The position numbers and the translations under genes are program-made. Positions 49,085 through 56,208 of a stretch of DNA of 56,208 nt are shown piece after piece; the first letter of the stretch is position 1, and the number at the start of each line of letters is the position of its first letter. Under the pieces are notes generated by a model that made no database searches, was not told the DNA's origin, and saw only the letters and a list, made by a program, of their open reading frames with translations. Source of the stretch: Mycobacterium sp. URHD0025 (GTDB lineage Bacteria > Actinomycetota > Actinomycetes > Mycobacteriales > Mycobacteriaceae); contig NZ_AUEQ01000021.1 in assembly GCF_000426065.1 (NCBI RefSeq), positions 1,515 to 57,722 on the forward strand, read 5' to 3'.

Positions 49085-50329
49085 GTTGACCGGGCACTTG
49101 CCGGTGTAATCAACCGGCCAGTGCTTGATGCCGTTGAGCCATCCGGACTTCAGCCGCTCGGGATCGCCGATCGGCTTGAGGTCGGGCATGTGATCGGCGA
49201 CCGCGTTGAAGATCAGGTTGATGGTCAGGCGGGCCAGGTTGGCGCCGATGCAGTAGTGCGCCCCGGTGCCGCCGAATCCGACGTGCGGGTTGGGGTCGCG
49301 AAGGATGTTGAAGGTGAAGGGGTCTTCGAACACCGCATCGTCGAAGTTGGCCGAACGGTAGGACATCACCACGCGCTCGCCGGCCTTGATCTTGACGCCC
49401 GAGATCTCGGTGTCCTCGCTGGCGGTGCGTTGGAAGGCCGAAACCGGTGTGGCCCAACGGATGATCTCGTCGACAGCGGTCTTCGGCCGCTCCCGCTTGA
49501 AAAGCTCCCACTGATCGGGGTTCTGGGAGAACGCGATCATGCCGTGGGTGATGGAGTTACGACTGGTCTCATTGCCGGCGACGGCCAGCATGATGACGAA
49601 GAAGCCGAACTCGTCGTCGCTGAGCTTCTCGCCGTCGATGTCGGCCTGGATCAGCTTGGTGACGATGTCGTCGGTCGGGTTCTTGCCCCGCTCCTCGGCC
49701 ATCTTCATGGCGTAGGTGATGACCTCGAACGAGGACATGGCCGGGTCGACGTCGGCGTATTCGGGATCGTCGCCCGCGGTCATCTCGTTGGACCAGCGGA
49801 ACAGCTTGTCGCGGTCGTCCTGGGGCACACCGAGCAGTTCGGCAATGGCCTGCAGCGGCAGCTCGCAGGACACCTGCTCGACGAAGTCACCGGTGTTCGA
49901 GGCGGCGGCATTCTTGGCGATCTGCTGGGCCCGGGAGTTCAGCTCGTCCTCGAGCCGCGCGAGCGCACGCGGGGTGAAGCCACGGGAGATGATCTTGCGG
50001 AGCCGGGTGTGGTGCGGGGCGTCCATGTTCAGCAGGACAGCGCGCTGCAGGTCGACCGCTTCGCGGGTCATCTCCTGCGGCCAGACCGGAATCGCGCCGT
50101 TCATCGCGCTGGAGAACACCTCGCTGCGCAGCGAGACGTCCTTGACGTCCTCGTGCCGGGTCACCAGCCAGTAGCCCTTGTCACCGAAGCCTCCGGTGCC
50201 TCCGGGGACGTCGACCCAGTGAACCGGCTCGGCCTTACGCAGCTCGGCGAGTTCCTCGACCGGCAGGCCCTTGAGGTTCAGCTCGGAATCGAGGAAGTCG
50301 AATTCCTTGGGAATGTTGGGGCAGCCCAT
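49079..50329 (-). CDS. cyp125: Cytochrome P450 CYP125, cholesterol C26/C27 monooxygenase
   Basis: CYP125 oxidises the terminal methyl of the sterol side chain to the carboxylic acid, starting side-chain breakdown. The 416-residue protein matches CYP125 over long stretches: LNMDAPHHTRLRKIISRGFT, the I-helix AVAGNETSRNSITHG, the ExxR-containing DEIIRWATPV and the haem loop FGGTGAHYCIG with the Cys ligand. The start ATG at 50329 has AGGAG at good spacing; a longer in-frame start to 50440 would add 37 unrelated residues across the promoter. It heads the cyp125-chsE1-chsE2-chsH2-chsH1-ltp2 operon, divergent from fadA5. Confidence 0.97.
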   Translation of the reverse strand: MGCPNIPKEFDFLDSELNLKGLPVEELAELRKAEPVHWVDVPGGTGGFGDKGYWLVTRHEDVKDVSLRSEVFSSAMNGAIPVWPQEMTREAVDLQRAVLLNMDAPHHTRLRKIISRGFTPRALARLEDELNSRAQQIAKNAAASNTGDFVEQVSCELPLQAIAELLGVPQDDRDKLFRWSNEMTAGDDPEYADVDPAMSSFEVITYAMKMAEERGKNPTDDIVTKLIQADIDGEKLSDDEFGFFVIMLAVAGNETSRNSITHGMIAFSQNPDQWELFKRERPKTAVDEIIRWATPVSAFQRTASEDTEISGVKIKAGERVVMSYRSANFDDAVFEDPFTFNILRDPNPHVGFGGTGAHYCIGANLARLTINLIFNAVADHMPDLKPIGDPERLKSGWLNGIKHWPVDYTGKCPVNH

Positions 50330-50472
50330 GTGTCTAACTCCTAGTGTCTGTAGCAAGCCGTGCGCGTAGCCAGCAATGCTTGAAACAACGTGGTCTAGTA
50401 CCAATTGAGACCATTGAAACACGGCTTGACCGCAGATCAAAGGTAGTGGTGCATCGCCGCTTGTCAGAGTAA

Positions 50473-50486
50473 TGAAACGTGTTCTA
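50473..50486. promoter_or_regulatory. KstR operator between cyp125 and fadA5
   Basis: TGAAACGTGTTCTA fits TnnAACnnGTTnnA at all fixed positions and ends ten bases before the fadA5 ATG. The same divergent gap carries a weaker, one-sided match (AACGTGGTCTA, about 50386-50396) closer to cyp125. Repression of both operons by KstR is inferred. Confidence 0.87.
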
Positions 50487-50496
50487 GCCTGACTCC

Positions 50497-51648
50497 ATGG
50501 GTAACCCTGTCATCGTCGAAGCCACCCGCAGCCCCATCGGCAAGCGCAACGGCTGGTTGTCCGGCCTGCATGCCACCGAGCTGCTCGGAGCCGTCCAGAA
50601 GGCCCTCATCGAGAAGGCCGGAATCGACCCCGGCAGCGTCGAGCAGGTGATCGGCGGTTGCGTCACCCAGTACGGCGAGCAGGCCAACAACGTCACCCGG
50701 CAGTCCTGGCTGATCGCCGGGTTGCCCGAGCACGTCGGCGCCACCAGCGTCGACTGCCAGTGCGGCAGCGCGCAGCAGGCCAACCACCTGGTCGCCGGCC
50801 TCATCGCGACCGGGGCCATCGACATCGGCATCGCCTGCGGGATCGAGGCGATGAGCCGGGTCGGCCTGGGCGCCAACGGCGGCGGCGCCCGTGCCGCGTC
50901 GTGGGACATCGACCTGCCGAACCAGTTCGAAGCCGCCGAGCGCATCGCCAAGCGCCGTGGCATCACCCGCGCCGACATCGACGCACTGGGGTTCGCCTCT
51001 CAGGCAAAGGCCAAGCAGGCGTGGGCCGAGGGCCGTTTCGACCGCGAGATCTCCCCGATCGATGCACCGGTCATCGACGAGAACAAGCAGCCGACCGACG
51101 AATGGAACACGGTCAGCCGCGACCAGGGGCTCCGCGATACCACCCTTGAGGGTCTGGCGGCGCTGAAGCCGGTCATGGAAGGCGGTATCCACACCGCCGG
51201 AACGTCGTCGCAGATTTCCGACGGTGCCGCCGCGGTGCTGTGGATGGACGAGGACAAGGCGAAGGCGCTCGGCCTCAAACCCCGCGCCCGCATCATCAGC
51301 CAGGCCAACGTCGGCGCCGAGACCTACTACCACCTCGACGGTCCCGTGCAGTCCACCGCGAAGGTCCTCGAAAAAGCCGGCATGAAAATCGGCGACATCG
51401 ACCTCGTCGAGATCAACGAGGCGTTCGCCTCGGTGGTGCTGTCCTGGGCCCGGGTGCACGGGGCCGACATGGACAAGGTCAATGTCAACGGCGGTGCCAT
51501 CGCGCTGGGCCACCCGGTCGGATCGACCGGTGCGCGCCTGATCACCACCGCTCTGCACGAATTGGAGCGCACGGACAAGAGCACGGCGCTGATCACCATG
51601 TGCGCCGGCGGGGCGCTGTCCACCGGCACGATCATCGAGCGGATCTAG
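50497..51648 (+). CDS. fadA5: Steroid side-chain beta-ketothiolase FadA5
   Basis: FadA5 cleaves the 3-oxo-acyl-CoA formed on the sterol side chain, releasing acetyl- or propionyl-CoA. The 383-residue protein shows the nucleophile Cys in DCQCGSAQQ (near residue 90), NEAFA, GGAIALGHPVGSTGAR with the catalytic His, and the second Cys in CAGGALSTG. The opening MGNPVIVEATRSPIGKRNGW is characteristic of FadA5. No strong ribosome-binding site precedes the ATG, so a leaderless transcript is possible. A small NTF2-like gene overlaps its stop by one base. Confidence 0.97.
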   Translation: MGNPVIVEATRSPIGKRNGWLSGLHATELLGAVQKALIEKAGIDPGSVEQVIGGCVTQYGEQANNVTRQSWLIAGLPEHVGATSVDCQCGSAQQANHLVAGLIATGAIDIGIACGIEAMSRVGLGANGGGARAASWDIDLPNQFEAAERIAKRRGITRADIDALGFASQAKAKQAWAEGRFDREISPIDAPVIDENKQPTDEWNTVSRDQGLRDTTLEGLAALKPVMEGGIHTAGTSSQISDGAAAVLWMDEDKAKALGLKPRARIISQANVGAETYYHLDGPVQSTAKVLEKAGMKIGDIDLVEINEAFASVVLSWARVHGADMDKVNVNGGAIALGHPVGSTGARLITTALHELERTDKSTALITMCAGGALSTGTIIERI

Positions 51649-52046
51649 TGACCCCTTCCGAGTCGTCTGCTGGGCCTGTTTCAGATGCCGACCGCATCGC
51701 CGCCGCACAGGCGTACATCGATGCGCTGGTGAGCCATCAGGCGGATGCGGTCCCGTTCTCACCGGATTGCATCCGCATCGAGATGGGTCTGAAGACCGGC
51801 CGCTCCGGAGATCACCTGCGCCGCAGCCTGAACAACGGTCCGCAGTTCAAGTTGATCGAGAAGACGACGACGCCGGAGTTCACCGTCGACGGCGATCAGA
51901 TCCGGGCTCGATTCGATGTACTGACCAAGCCGCGTCTGTTCGGGCGGCGGGTGTGCTCACACGTCGACGAGACGTTCCTGATTCCGGCATCGGATGGACA
52001 GATCCATCACATCCGCGCCTCCCTGACCCCGTTCATCAGCCGCTAA
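51648..52046 (+). CDS. NTF2-like/SnoaL-fold hypothetical protein
   Basis: The 132-residue protein starts at a GTG that shares a base with the fadA5 stop (TAGTG). The pattern DADRIAAAQAYIDALVSHQADAVPF, followed by a beta-rich part ending HHIRASLTPFISR, fits the cone-shaped NTF2-like fold. I cannot assign a reaction. Its tight coupling to fadA5 and position under the KstR operator suggest a role in steroid catabolism, for example as a small hydratase/isomerase-like or binding protein. Confidence 0.85.
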   Translation: MTPSESSAGPVSDADRIAAAQAYIDALVSHQADAVPFSPDCIRIEMGLKTGRSGDHLRRSLNNGPQFKLIEKTTTPEFTVDGDQIRARFDVLTKPRLFGRRVCSHVDETFLIPASDGQIHHIRASLTPFISR

Positions 52047-52056
52047 GGTCCCCCGC

Positions 52057-52536
52057 ATGGCCAACACCCCTCGTCCGCTCAGCCCCAAACAGGTCGAACG
52101 GCTCAACGCGAAATCGACCGGCACCGCGATCAAGTGGATGTCGCGCGCCCAGACCTGGATCTTCAAGAAGACGGGCGGGCGCTTCGGCGACAAGTTCCTG
52201 CGCGGCGCCGAAGTGGGCATCCTGACGACGACCGGGCGCAAGTCGGGCGAGGAGCGGGACAGCCCGCTCCTGTACCTCCAGGAAGGCAAACGCATCGTGC
52301 TGGTCGCCTCGCAGGGCGGCCGGGCCACCAATCCGATGTGGTACCTGAACCTGGTGGCCAATCCCCGGGTGAAGTTCCAGACCAAGCACGAGACCTTGGA
52401 ACTCACCGCGCGCGATGCCACCGACGCCGAGCGCGACGAGTACTGGCCCAAGCTGGACGCCATGTACGCCGACTTCGTGAACTACCGGTCCTACACAGAC
52501 CGCAAGATCCCGATCGTGATCTGCGACCCGGCCTGA
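52057..52536 (+). CDS. Deazaflavin (F420)-dependent nitroreductase family protein, Ddn-like
   Basis: The 159-residue split-barrel protein belongs to the Ddn/FDOR-A group that uses reduced F420. It matches Rv3547 in IKWMSRAQTWIF, LTTTGRKSG, NPMWYLNLVANP and the C-terminal YTDRKIPIVICDP. In M. tuberculosis Ddn (next to fadA5, as here) reduces quinones and activates nitroimidazole prodrugs; this homologue could have a quinone reductase role, but the substrate pocket cannot be judged by eye. It follows the NTF2-like gene by ten bases and is closed by a strong terminator. Confidence 0.93.
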   Translation: MANTPRPLSPKQVERLNAKSTGTAIKWMSRAQTWIFKKTGGRFGDKFLRGAEVGILTTTGRKSGEERDSPLLYLQEGKRIVLVASQGGRATNPMWYLNLVANPRVKFQTKHETLELTARDATDAERDEYWPKLDAMYADFVNYRSYTDRKIPIVICDPA

Positions 52537-52546
52537 CCGGACGTCT

Positions 52547-52588
52547 CCCAAAAGCGCCCCCGACCTCGAGGTCGGGGGCGCTTTTGGG
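52547..52588. terminator. Perfect 42-base palindromic terminator
   Basis: Two 21-base arms pair without a mismatch or spacer around CCTCGAGG, with a GC-rich core and AAAA/TTTT at the outer part. It starts ten bases after the ddn-like stop. The symmetric A/T ends suit termination in both directions. Confidence 0.85.
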
Positions 52589-52637
52589 TTGCGAGGTGTC
52601 CTGTAGCTGGCCAATTACGCAACTCTTGGTAGCAGAA

Positions 52638-52667
52638 TTGACGAGTGAACAGAATTTTGATTATGTT
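52638..52667 (+). promoter_or_regulatory. Candidate promoter for the first histidine-phosphatase gene
   Basis: TTGACG (52638-52643) is followed after 18 bases by TATGTT (52662-52667), a plausible housekeeping-sigma pair about 70 bases before the ATG at 52737. The area is AT-rich relative to its surroundings. Confidence 0.5.
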
Positions 52668-52736
52668 CTGTGAGCCCGCGCACAGTGAACGGCAAGTGAG
52701 CGGCAGCCCACATTTTCGTGAACCGATGGAGAACGT

Positions 52737-54152
52737 ATGCAACGACCCAACCGCCGCCGGGCTGCCGGTGCCGCCGCGACCACCCTGACAGCGTGTTCCC
52801 TCTTCGCGGCCGCGACCCTGCCCGCCGCCGCCATGACGGTCACCTTCATCCGGCATTCCGAATCGCAGGCCAACGCCTCCGGCTACATCGACACGAGCAC
52901 TCCCGGGCCGCACCTGACCAATGACCAGGTCAACCAGAATGATGGTCCGACCGGCGAGCAGCAGGCAGTCGACTGGGCCAATGCCCAGTGCCCCACTGCC
53001 GAGTGCACCAAGTTCGACGCGCTCTACGCCTCGACCATGATCCGCACCCAGGAGACTGCGGCACCGTTCGCCCTCAAGCGTGGGTTGCCGGTCACCGTCC
53101 TTGGTGCCTACGACCCGGATCACCCGCAGCAAAACTCCGGTGTGCAGGAAATCAGTGCAGGCATCTTCGAGGGCCTGCCCGAGGGCGAGGGCATCGGCCG
53201 CATCGGCTACATCCTTGCGCCGCTGGCCTGGACGCTGGGCCTGCAGTTCGTCCCGATCCCCGGCGGAGAGAACGGCCTGGAGTTCAACGAGCGCGTGACC
53301 AATGCCCTCTCCCAGGTCGAGTCGGACACCGAGGACACCAACGGCGACGGCGAGATCGACGCCGCGGTGTTCTCACACGGCGCGACCATCATGATGTGGA
53401 CGATGATGAACGTCGACAACCCCAACCTGTTGTTGATCGTGCAGCATCCGTTGAACAACACCGACACGGTCGTCGTCGAGAAAAACGACGACGGCAGTTG
53501 GACCCTGAAGAGCTGGGCTGGTGAAGAGGTCGGTCCGGCCAACTACCCGACCCAGATGTTCGTCAACGTGCGCGATCTGATCGTGGCGCCGCAGAAAGCG
53601 GCCTACGACATGCGGCTCCCGGTCCTTTCGCTCGACGCCGAGGGCATCGTCACCACCGGTGCGCAGGGCGTGCAGAACGTCGCCAACGCCGGCGTGAAGT
53701 TCGTCAAGGACTCGATCACCGACACCGTCAACGCGATCACCGGAATCCCCGGCTCGTTGGGGAAGCAGCCGGAATCGCCGGTGTCGAAGGTCAGCACCCT
53801 CAACGCCACCGCGGACAACGGTGGCGCCTTCGGCACCACGGCCGCGGGCGACAGCGCTGCCGAAGGCGCCACCGAAGCCGTCGAAAAGGCAACCGAGCCG
53901 GTGCAGCCCAAGGCCACCGCCACCCGCGTCACCAACGGCGCGACGCGGCTGACCAATGGCAACAAGGTCGAGCCGGGTAACGCTGCCTCCGCGGTGCGCG
54001 ATCGGGCCAATCAGGCCGCAGACGAGGTGCGTAGCGGGATCGAGTCCTCGGTCACACAGGCCCGTGACACCGTCAAGAAGCTGACCGGTGCCACCAAGGC
54101 CGACAAGTCCGATGACAACAAGGCCAAGCCGAAGGCCAAAGACGCGGCATGA
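52737..54152 (+). CDS. Secreted histidine phosphatase superfamily protein with helical C-terminal tail (paralogue 1)
   Basis: The 471-residue protein has a Sec signal peptide (residues 1-32, ending PAAAM) and a histidine-phosphatase domain: FIRHSESQANASG near 37-49, DALYASTMIRTQETA, QEISAGIFEG and the second His in AVFSHGATIMMW. The first motif reads RHS where the family normally has RHG; the catalytic His and Arg remain. From about residue 290 the protein turns into an Ala/Lys/Thr-rich, probably helical and surface-associated tail. GGAG lies upstream of the ATG. A close paralogue follows after 239 bases. Phosphatase activity and substrate are inferred from the family only. Confidence 0.9.
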   Translation: MQRPNRRRAAGAAATTLTACSLFAAATLPAAAMTVTFIRHSESQANASGYIDTSTPGPHLTNDQVNQNDGPTGEQQAVDWANAQCPTAECTKFDALYASTMIRTQETAAPFALKRGLPVTVLGAYDPDHPQQNSGVQEISAGIFEGLPEGEGIGRIGYILAPLAWTLGLQFVPIPGGENGLEFNERVTNALSQVESDTEDTNGDGEIDAAVFSHGATIMMWTMMNVDNPNLLLIVQHPLNNTDTVVVEKNDDGSWTLKSWAGEEVGPANYPTQMFVNVRDLIVAPQKAAYDMRLPVLSLDAEGIVTTGAQGVQNVANAGVKFVKDSITDTVNAITGIPGSLGKQPESPVSKVSTLNATADNGGAFGTTAAGDSAAEGATEAVEKATEPVQPKATATRVTNGATRLTNGNKVEPGNAASAVRDRANQAADEVRSGIESSVTQARDTVKKLTGATKADKSDDNKAKPKAKDAA

Positions 54153-54186
54153 AATAGGCTGCAGCGCAAAGGAATACCAACTGGGC

Positions 54187-54219
54187 CGGTCCCCCTCCTC
54201 ACGTCGAGGAGGGGGACCG
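54187..54219. terminator. GC-rich hairpin after the first histidine-phosphatase gene
   Basis: CGGTCCCCCTCCTC and GAGGAGGGGGACCG are perfect 14-base arms with a 5-base loop, 35 bases after the stop. There is no T-tract, which is common for mycobacterial terminators. Confidence 0.7.
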
Positions 54220-54391
54220 AGCCGTGCCCTCGGCGGTCCGGCAAACGACCTCATGTTTCGTGAAATAGTTTCCCGCACAACGGGATAACGCCTGGACTTA
54301 ATCCCAACTGGGCAGACAATGCAGTTGGCCGGCCAACGCACTGTCACCGGCAGGTCACGTGAAATCCGTACAGCCGCAATGGAGGAAACAC

Positions 54392-55843
54392 ATGAACCGC
54401 CGCAAAGGTGACGCGCCGGCGTCCCGATATAGAAGCATTCTAGGGGGTGTCGCCTTGGCATTCCTCGCGTTCTTCCTGGCGATGCCCGTCGCCCATGCCG
54501 CCGAGAACATGCGCATCACGTTCATCCGGCATGGCGAATCGGAGGGCAACGCCTCCGGGCTGATCGACACCAAGACCCCCGGGCCGGTGCTGACCGAAAA
54601 GGGCCGTCAGGAGGCCCAGGCCGTAGCTGACCTGCTGGGCGACAACAACTATGACGCGATCTATGCCTCGCAGATGGTGCGCACGCAGCAGACCGCCGCG
54701 CCGATGTCGGCCTACCTGGGCCTGCCGATCCAGGTGCTGCCCGGCCTGCAGGAGATCGAAGCAGGCATCTACGAGGGCACGCCCGAGAGTGAGGCGGCCG
54801 CCGGATACGGGAAGATCATCGGCGCGTGGGCGATTGCGGGCCAACGCGGCGTGGCGATGCCCGGAACCACGCTCACCGGAGACGGCCTTGACGCCCGGGT
54901 CGATGGTGCGATCCAGCAGATGTACGACAAAGGCGATCGCAATGTCGCGGTGTTCTCCCACGGCGGCACCATCATGGTCTGGACAATGATGAACGCGTCG
55001 AATCTCACCGTGACGGACAAGATCGACCTACTCAGCCATTACGCGCTCGGCAACACCGATTACGTTGTCGTCGAGGGCAATCCCGAGGACGGCTGGATCC
55101 TGACGGACTGGAACGGCAAGAAGTTCAGCCCCGAACCCACCTTCGAGCACGAAGTGAACATGCAGCTGCGGACGCTGAGCAGGCAGCTGACCGCCGCCGC
55201 CGATCAGGTCAAAGCGGCATTCCAGACCGGTGATCTGAAGACGATCGCGACCGCGATCAACCACAGCGTCGCAGACGCATCCTTCTCGGTCACCAAATTC
55301 AGCCGTGCGATCAACGCGCAGATCATCGAGCGCGTCAGCGACACGGTCCAAAAGGATACGAGCGATCTCCAGGAGAAGGTGACCACTGGCACCGAGAACG
55401 TCAAGAACTCGGTGAACACCACGACCGACAGCGTCGCGAAGGCAGTTCAGTCCGCCCCGGAGACGGAGACTGTCTCGGACACAACGAAACCGGCCGATTC
55501 CGCATCCCTCGCGGGGACGAAGTCGAAGCTCAAGGCCGCGGCCGATGGCATCGTCAAGCCGCGCACTGCGACTGACCTGTCGGACGGCAACAAGGCGCTA
55601 CCGGGTGTCACGAAGTCGCTCAGCCGTGCCGGCGAGCAGGTGCGCACCGCCGCCAAGGAAGCGCACGACCAGGTGTCGTCGTCGATCAAGAAGCTCGGCG
55701 ATGCGGTCAAGAAGGCCACCGGCCAGACCGGCCAGACCGGAACGTCCGCGACGTCCGCGACGTCCGCGACGTCCGCGACGTCCGCGACGTCCGCCAAAGA
55801 CAGCGGCGCCGGCAGCGACACCGCAGGCAAGGACGCCGCCTAA
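54392..55843 (+). CDS. Secreted histidine phosphatase superfamily protein with helical C-terminal tail (paralogue 2)
   Basis: The 483-residue protein starts at ATG 54392 (GGAGGA upstream), eleven codons inside a longer open frame. A signal peptide (ending VAHAAENM) precedes a histidine-phosphatase domain with a canonical FIRHGESEGNASG, DAIYASQMVRTQQTA, QEIEAGIYEG and AVFSHGGTIMVW. The C-terminal 230 residues are Ala/Thr/Lys-rich and include KLGDAVKKATG, similar to the tail of its neighbour, and a Ser-Ala-Thr repeat near the end. It is likely the fully active member of a duplicated pair. There is no clue to a substrate. Confidence 0.9.
   Translation: MNRRKGDAPASRYRSILGGVALAFLAFFLAMPVAHAAENMRITFIRHGESEGNASGLIDTKTPGPVLTEKGRQEAQAVADLLGDNNYDAIYASQMVRTQQTAAPMSAYLGLPIQVLPGLQEIEAGIYEGTPESEAAAGYGKIIGAWAIAGQRGVAMPGTTLTGDGLDARVDGAIQQMYDKGDRNVAVFSHGGTIMVWTMMNASNLTVTDKIDLLSHYALGNTDYVVVEGNPEDGWILTDWNGKKFSPEPTFEHEVNMQLRTLSRQLTAAADQVKAAFQTGDLKTIATAINHSVADASFSVTKFSRAINAQIIERVSDTVQKDTSDLQEKVTTGTENVKNSVNTTTDSVAKAVQSAPETETVSDTTKPADSASLAGTKSKLKAAADGIVKPRTATDLSDGNKALPGVTKSLSRAGEQVRTAAKEAHDQVSSSIKKLGDAVKKATGQTGQTGTSATSATSATSATSATSAKDSGAGSDTAGKDAA
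55742..55795 (+). repeat. 9-base tandem repeat encoding Thr-Ser-Ala
   Basis: Five perfect copies of ACGTCCGCG plus one variant (ACGTCCGCC) lie in frame near the end of the second histidine-phosphatase gene, giving repeated Thr-Ser-Ala triplets. Copy number should vary by slippage without shifting the frame. Confidence 0.9.
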
Positions 55844-55878
55844 CCCTCACGAGCAGACGCAAAACTGCCCCTTTTCTG

Positions 55879-55934
55879 AAGTGCTCCCCGGAAGTTGGAC
55901 TGAGAAATTCAGTTTCTTCTTCTGGGGAGTACTT
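55879..55934 (+). repeat. Imperfect hairpin at the IS end covering the transposase ribosome-binding site
   Basis: AAGTGCTCCCCGGAAG (55879-55894) and CTTCTGGGGAGTACTT (55919-55934) pair at 14 of 16 positions. The right arm contains GGGGAG, the likely ribosome-binding site for the TTG start at 55937. A read-through transcript would sequester it, a known way to limit transposase synthesis from outside promoters. Confidence 0.6.
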
Positions 55935-55936
55935 TT

Positions 55937-56208
55937 TTGCATCCTTCTAGTTCGTTGAGTGAGGCTCAACGTGGTGCGGCGGTAGCGTTGTTCGAGCAGG
56001 GTCGGGGCTATGGCGCCACGGCGAGGTATCTGGGAGTGAGCCGGGGGCCGGTTCGCGAAATATATCGCCGTTGGGTCCTGCATGGCAGGAAGGTACTGGT
56101 GGCAAAACCGACCAAAACGCAGTACTCGTTCGAGTTCAAGCTCGAAGTGGTGGGCAAGGTGATCGACGAGGGTGCGTGTGCGCAGCAGGTAGCTCAGGAG
56201 TACCGGCT
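55937..56208 (+). CDS. IS3-family transposase OrfA-like protein (partial)
   Basis: The frame is open to the window edge. The translation has a first helix-turn-helix (LSEAQRGAAVALFEQGRGYG, TARYLGVSRGPVREIYRRW) and then KTQYSFEFKLEVVGKVIDEG, a second helix-turn-helix typical of IS3-type OrfA proteins, which bind the element ends. I choose TTG 55937 because GGGGAG is about eight bases upstream; a second TTG at 55955 is possible. The 3' part and OrfB are not in the window, so activity cannot be judged. Confidence 0.75.
   Translation, partial: MHPSSSLSEAQRGAAVALFEQGRGYGATARYLGVSRGPVREIYRRWVLHGRKVLVAKPTKTQYSFEFKLEVVGKVIDEGACAQQVAQEYR

Larger units (their letters stand above)
55877..56208 (+). mobile_element. 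Left end of an IS3-family-like insertion sequence (truncated by window edge)
   Basis: From TGAAGTGCTCCCCGGAAG at 55877 the sequence resembles an IS3-family terminal inverted repeat (TG start), followed closely by a transposase OrfA-type frame. The right end and any target duplication lie outside the window, so the exact boundary is inferred. Confidence 0.65.

Noticed and set aside
46720..50344. Long plus-strand open frames opposite chsE1, chsE2 and cyp125
   Set aside because: Antisense to well-identified enzymes and made of Val/Gly/Arg-rich sequence with no family match.
53373..54461. 362-codon minus-strand frame opposite the first histidine-phosphatase gene
   Set aside because: It is a shadow of a clearly recognisable secreted protein and crosses the terminator hairpin.
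1..56208. CRISPR arrays, tRNA or rRNA genes, IdeR iron boxes
   Set aside because: I looked for regularly spaced repeats, cloverleaf sequences and the iron-box palindrome and saw none.

Overview
The window is high-GC actinobacterial DNA and almost certainly comes from a rapidly growing mycobacterium (Mycolicibacterium-like). The evidence is a conserved cholesterol-catabolism locus with KstR-type operators, a RqlH-type RecQ helicase with a C-terminal phosphoribosyltransferase domain, an F420-dependent Ddn-family protein, paired ESX-type PE/PPE-like proteins and GAF-ANTAR regulators.

Region 1 (1-23105, all minus strand) is a nonribosomal peptide synthetase operon: a small MbtH-like protein, a 6533-residue NRPS (C-A-T, C-A-nMT-T, C-A-T, C-A-T, C-A-nMT-T, C) and a second NRPS that begins directly with an adenylation domain and runs off the left edge. 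At least seven modules are present, two carry N-methyltransferases, no epimerase is visible, and the protein opens with a condensation domain that has no upstream carrier, so an N-acylated, N-methylated lipopeptide is the likely product class. I do not recognise the product. A 1.27-kb stretch without convincing genes (23106-24380) follows.

Region 2 (24381-28512) holds rqlH on the minus strand and a divergent secreted HSL-type esterase.

Region 3 (28509-33924 and 44231-52536) is the KstR cholesterol regulon in two blocks. The first is hsaE-hsaG-hsaF divergent from kstD and a MaoC-type hydratase, with a KstR operator touching the kstD start. The second is the igr-type operon cyp125-chsE1-chsE2-chsH2-chsH1-ltp2, divergent from fadA5, an NTF2-like gene and a Ddn homologue, again with a KstR operator. 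Together these genes cover ring A/B opening, the last meta-cleavage steps and removal of the final propionyl side chain.

Region 4 (33925-44155) lies between the two cholesterol blocks and is accessory: an anthraniloyl-CoA-type flavin monooxygenase; a putative exopolysaccharide operon (97-residue protein, NodB deacetylase-GT2 synthase fusion, GH19 chitinase lipoprotein) beside a LuxR/NarL-type regulator; two tandem GAF-ANTAR proteins; and a PPE-like/PE-like pair with WxG and YxxxD signals that looks like an ESX substrate heterodimer.

Region 5 (52547-56208) follows a perfect 42-bp palindromic terminator. It encodes two paralogous secreted histidine-phosphatase-family proteins with long helical tails and ends in the left end of an IS3-family-like insertion sequence truncated by the window edge.
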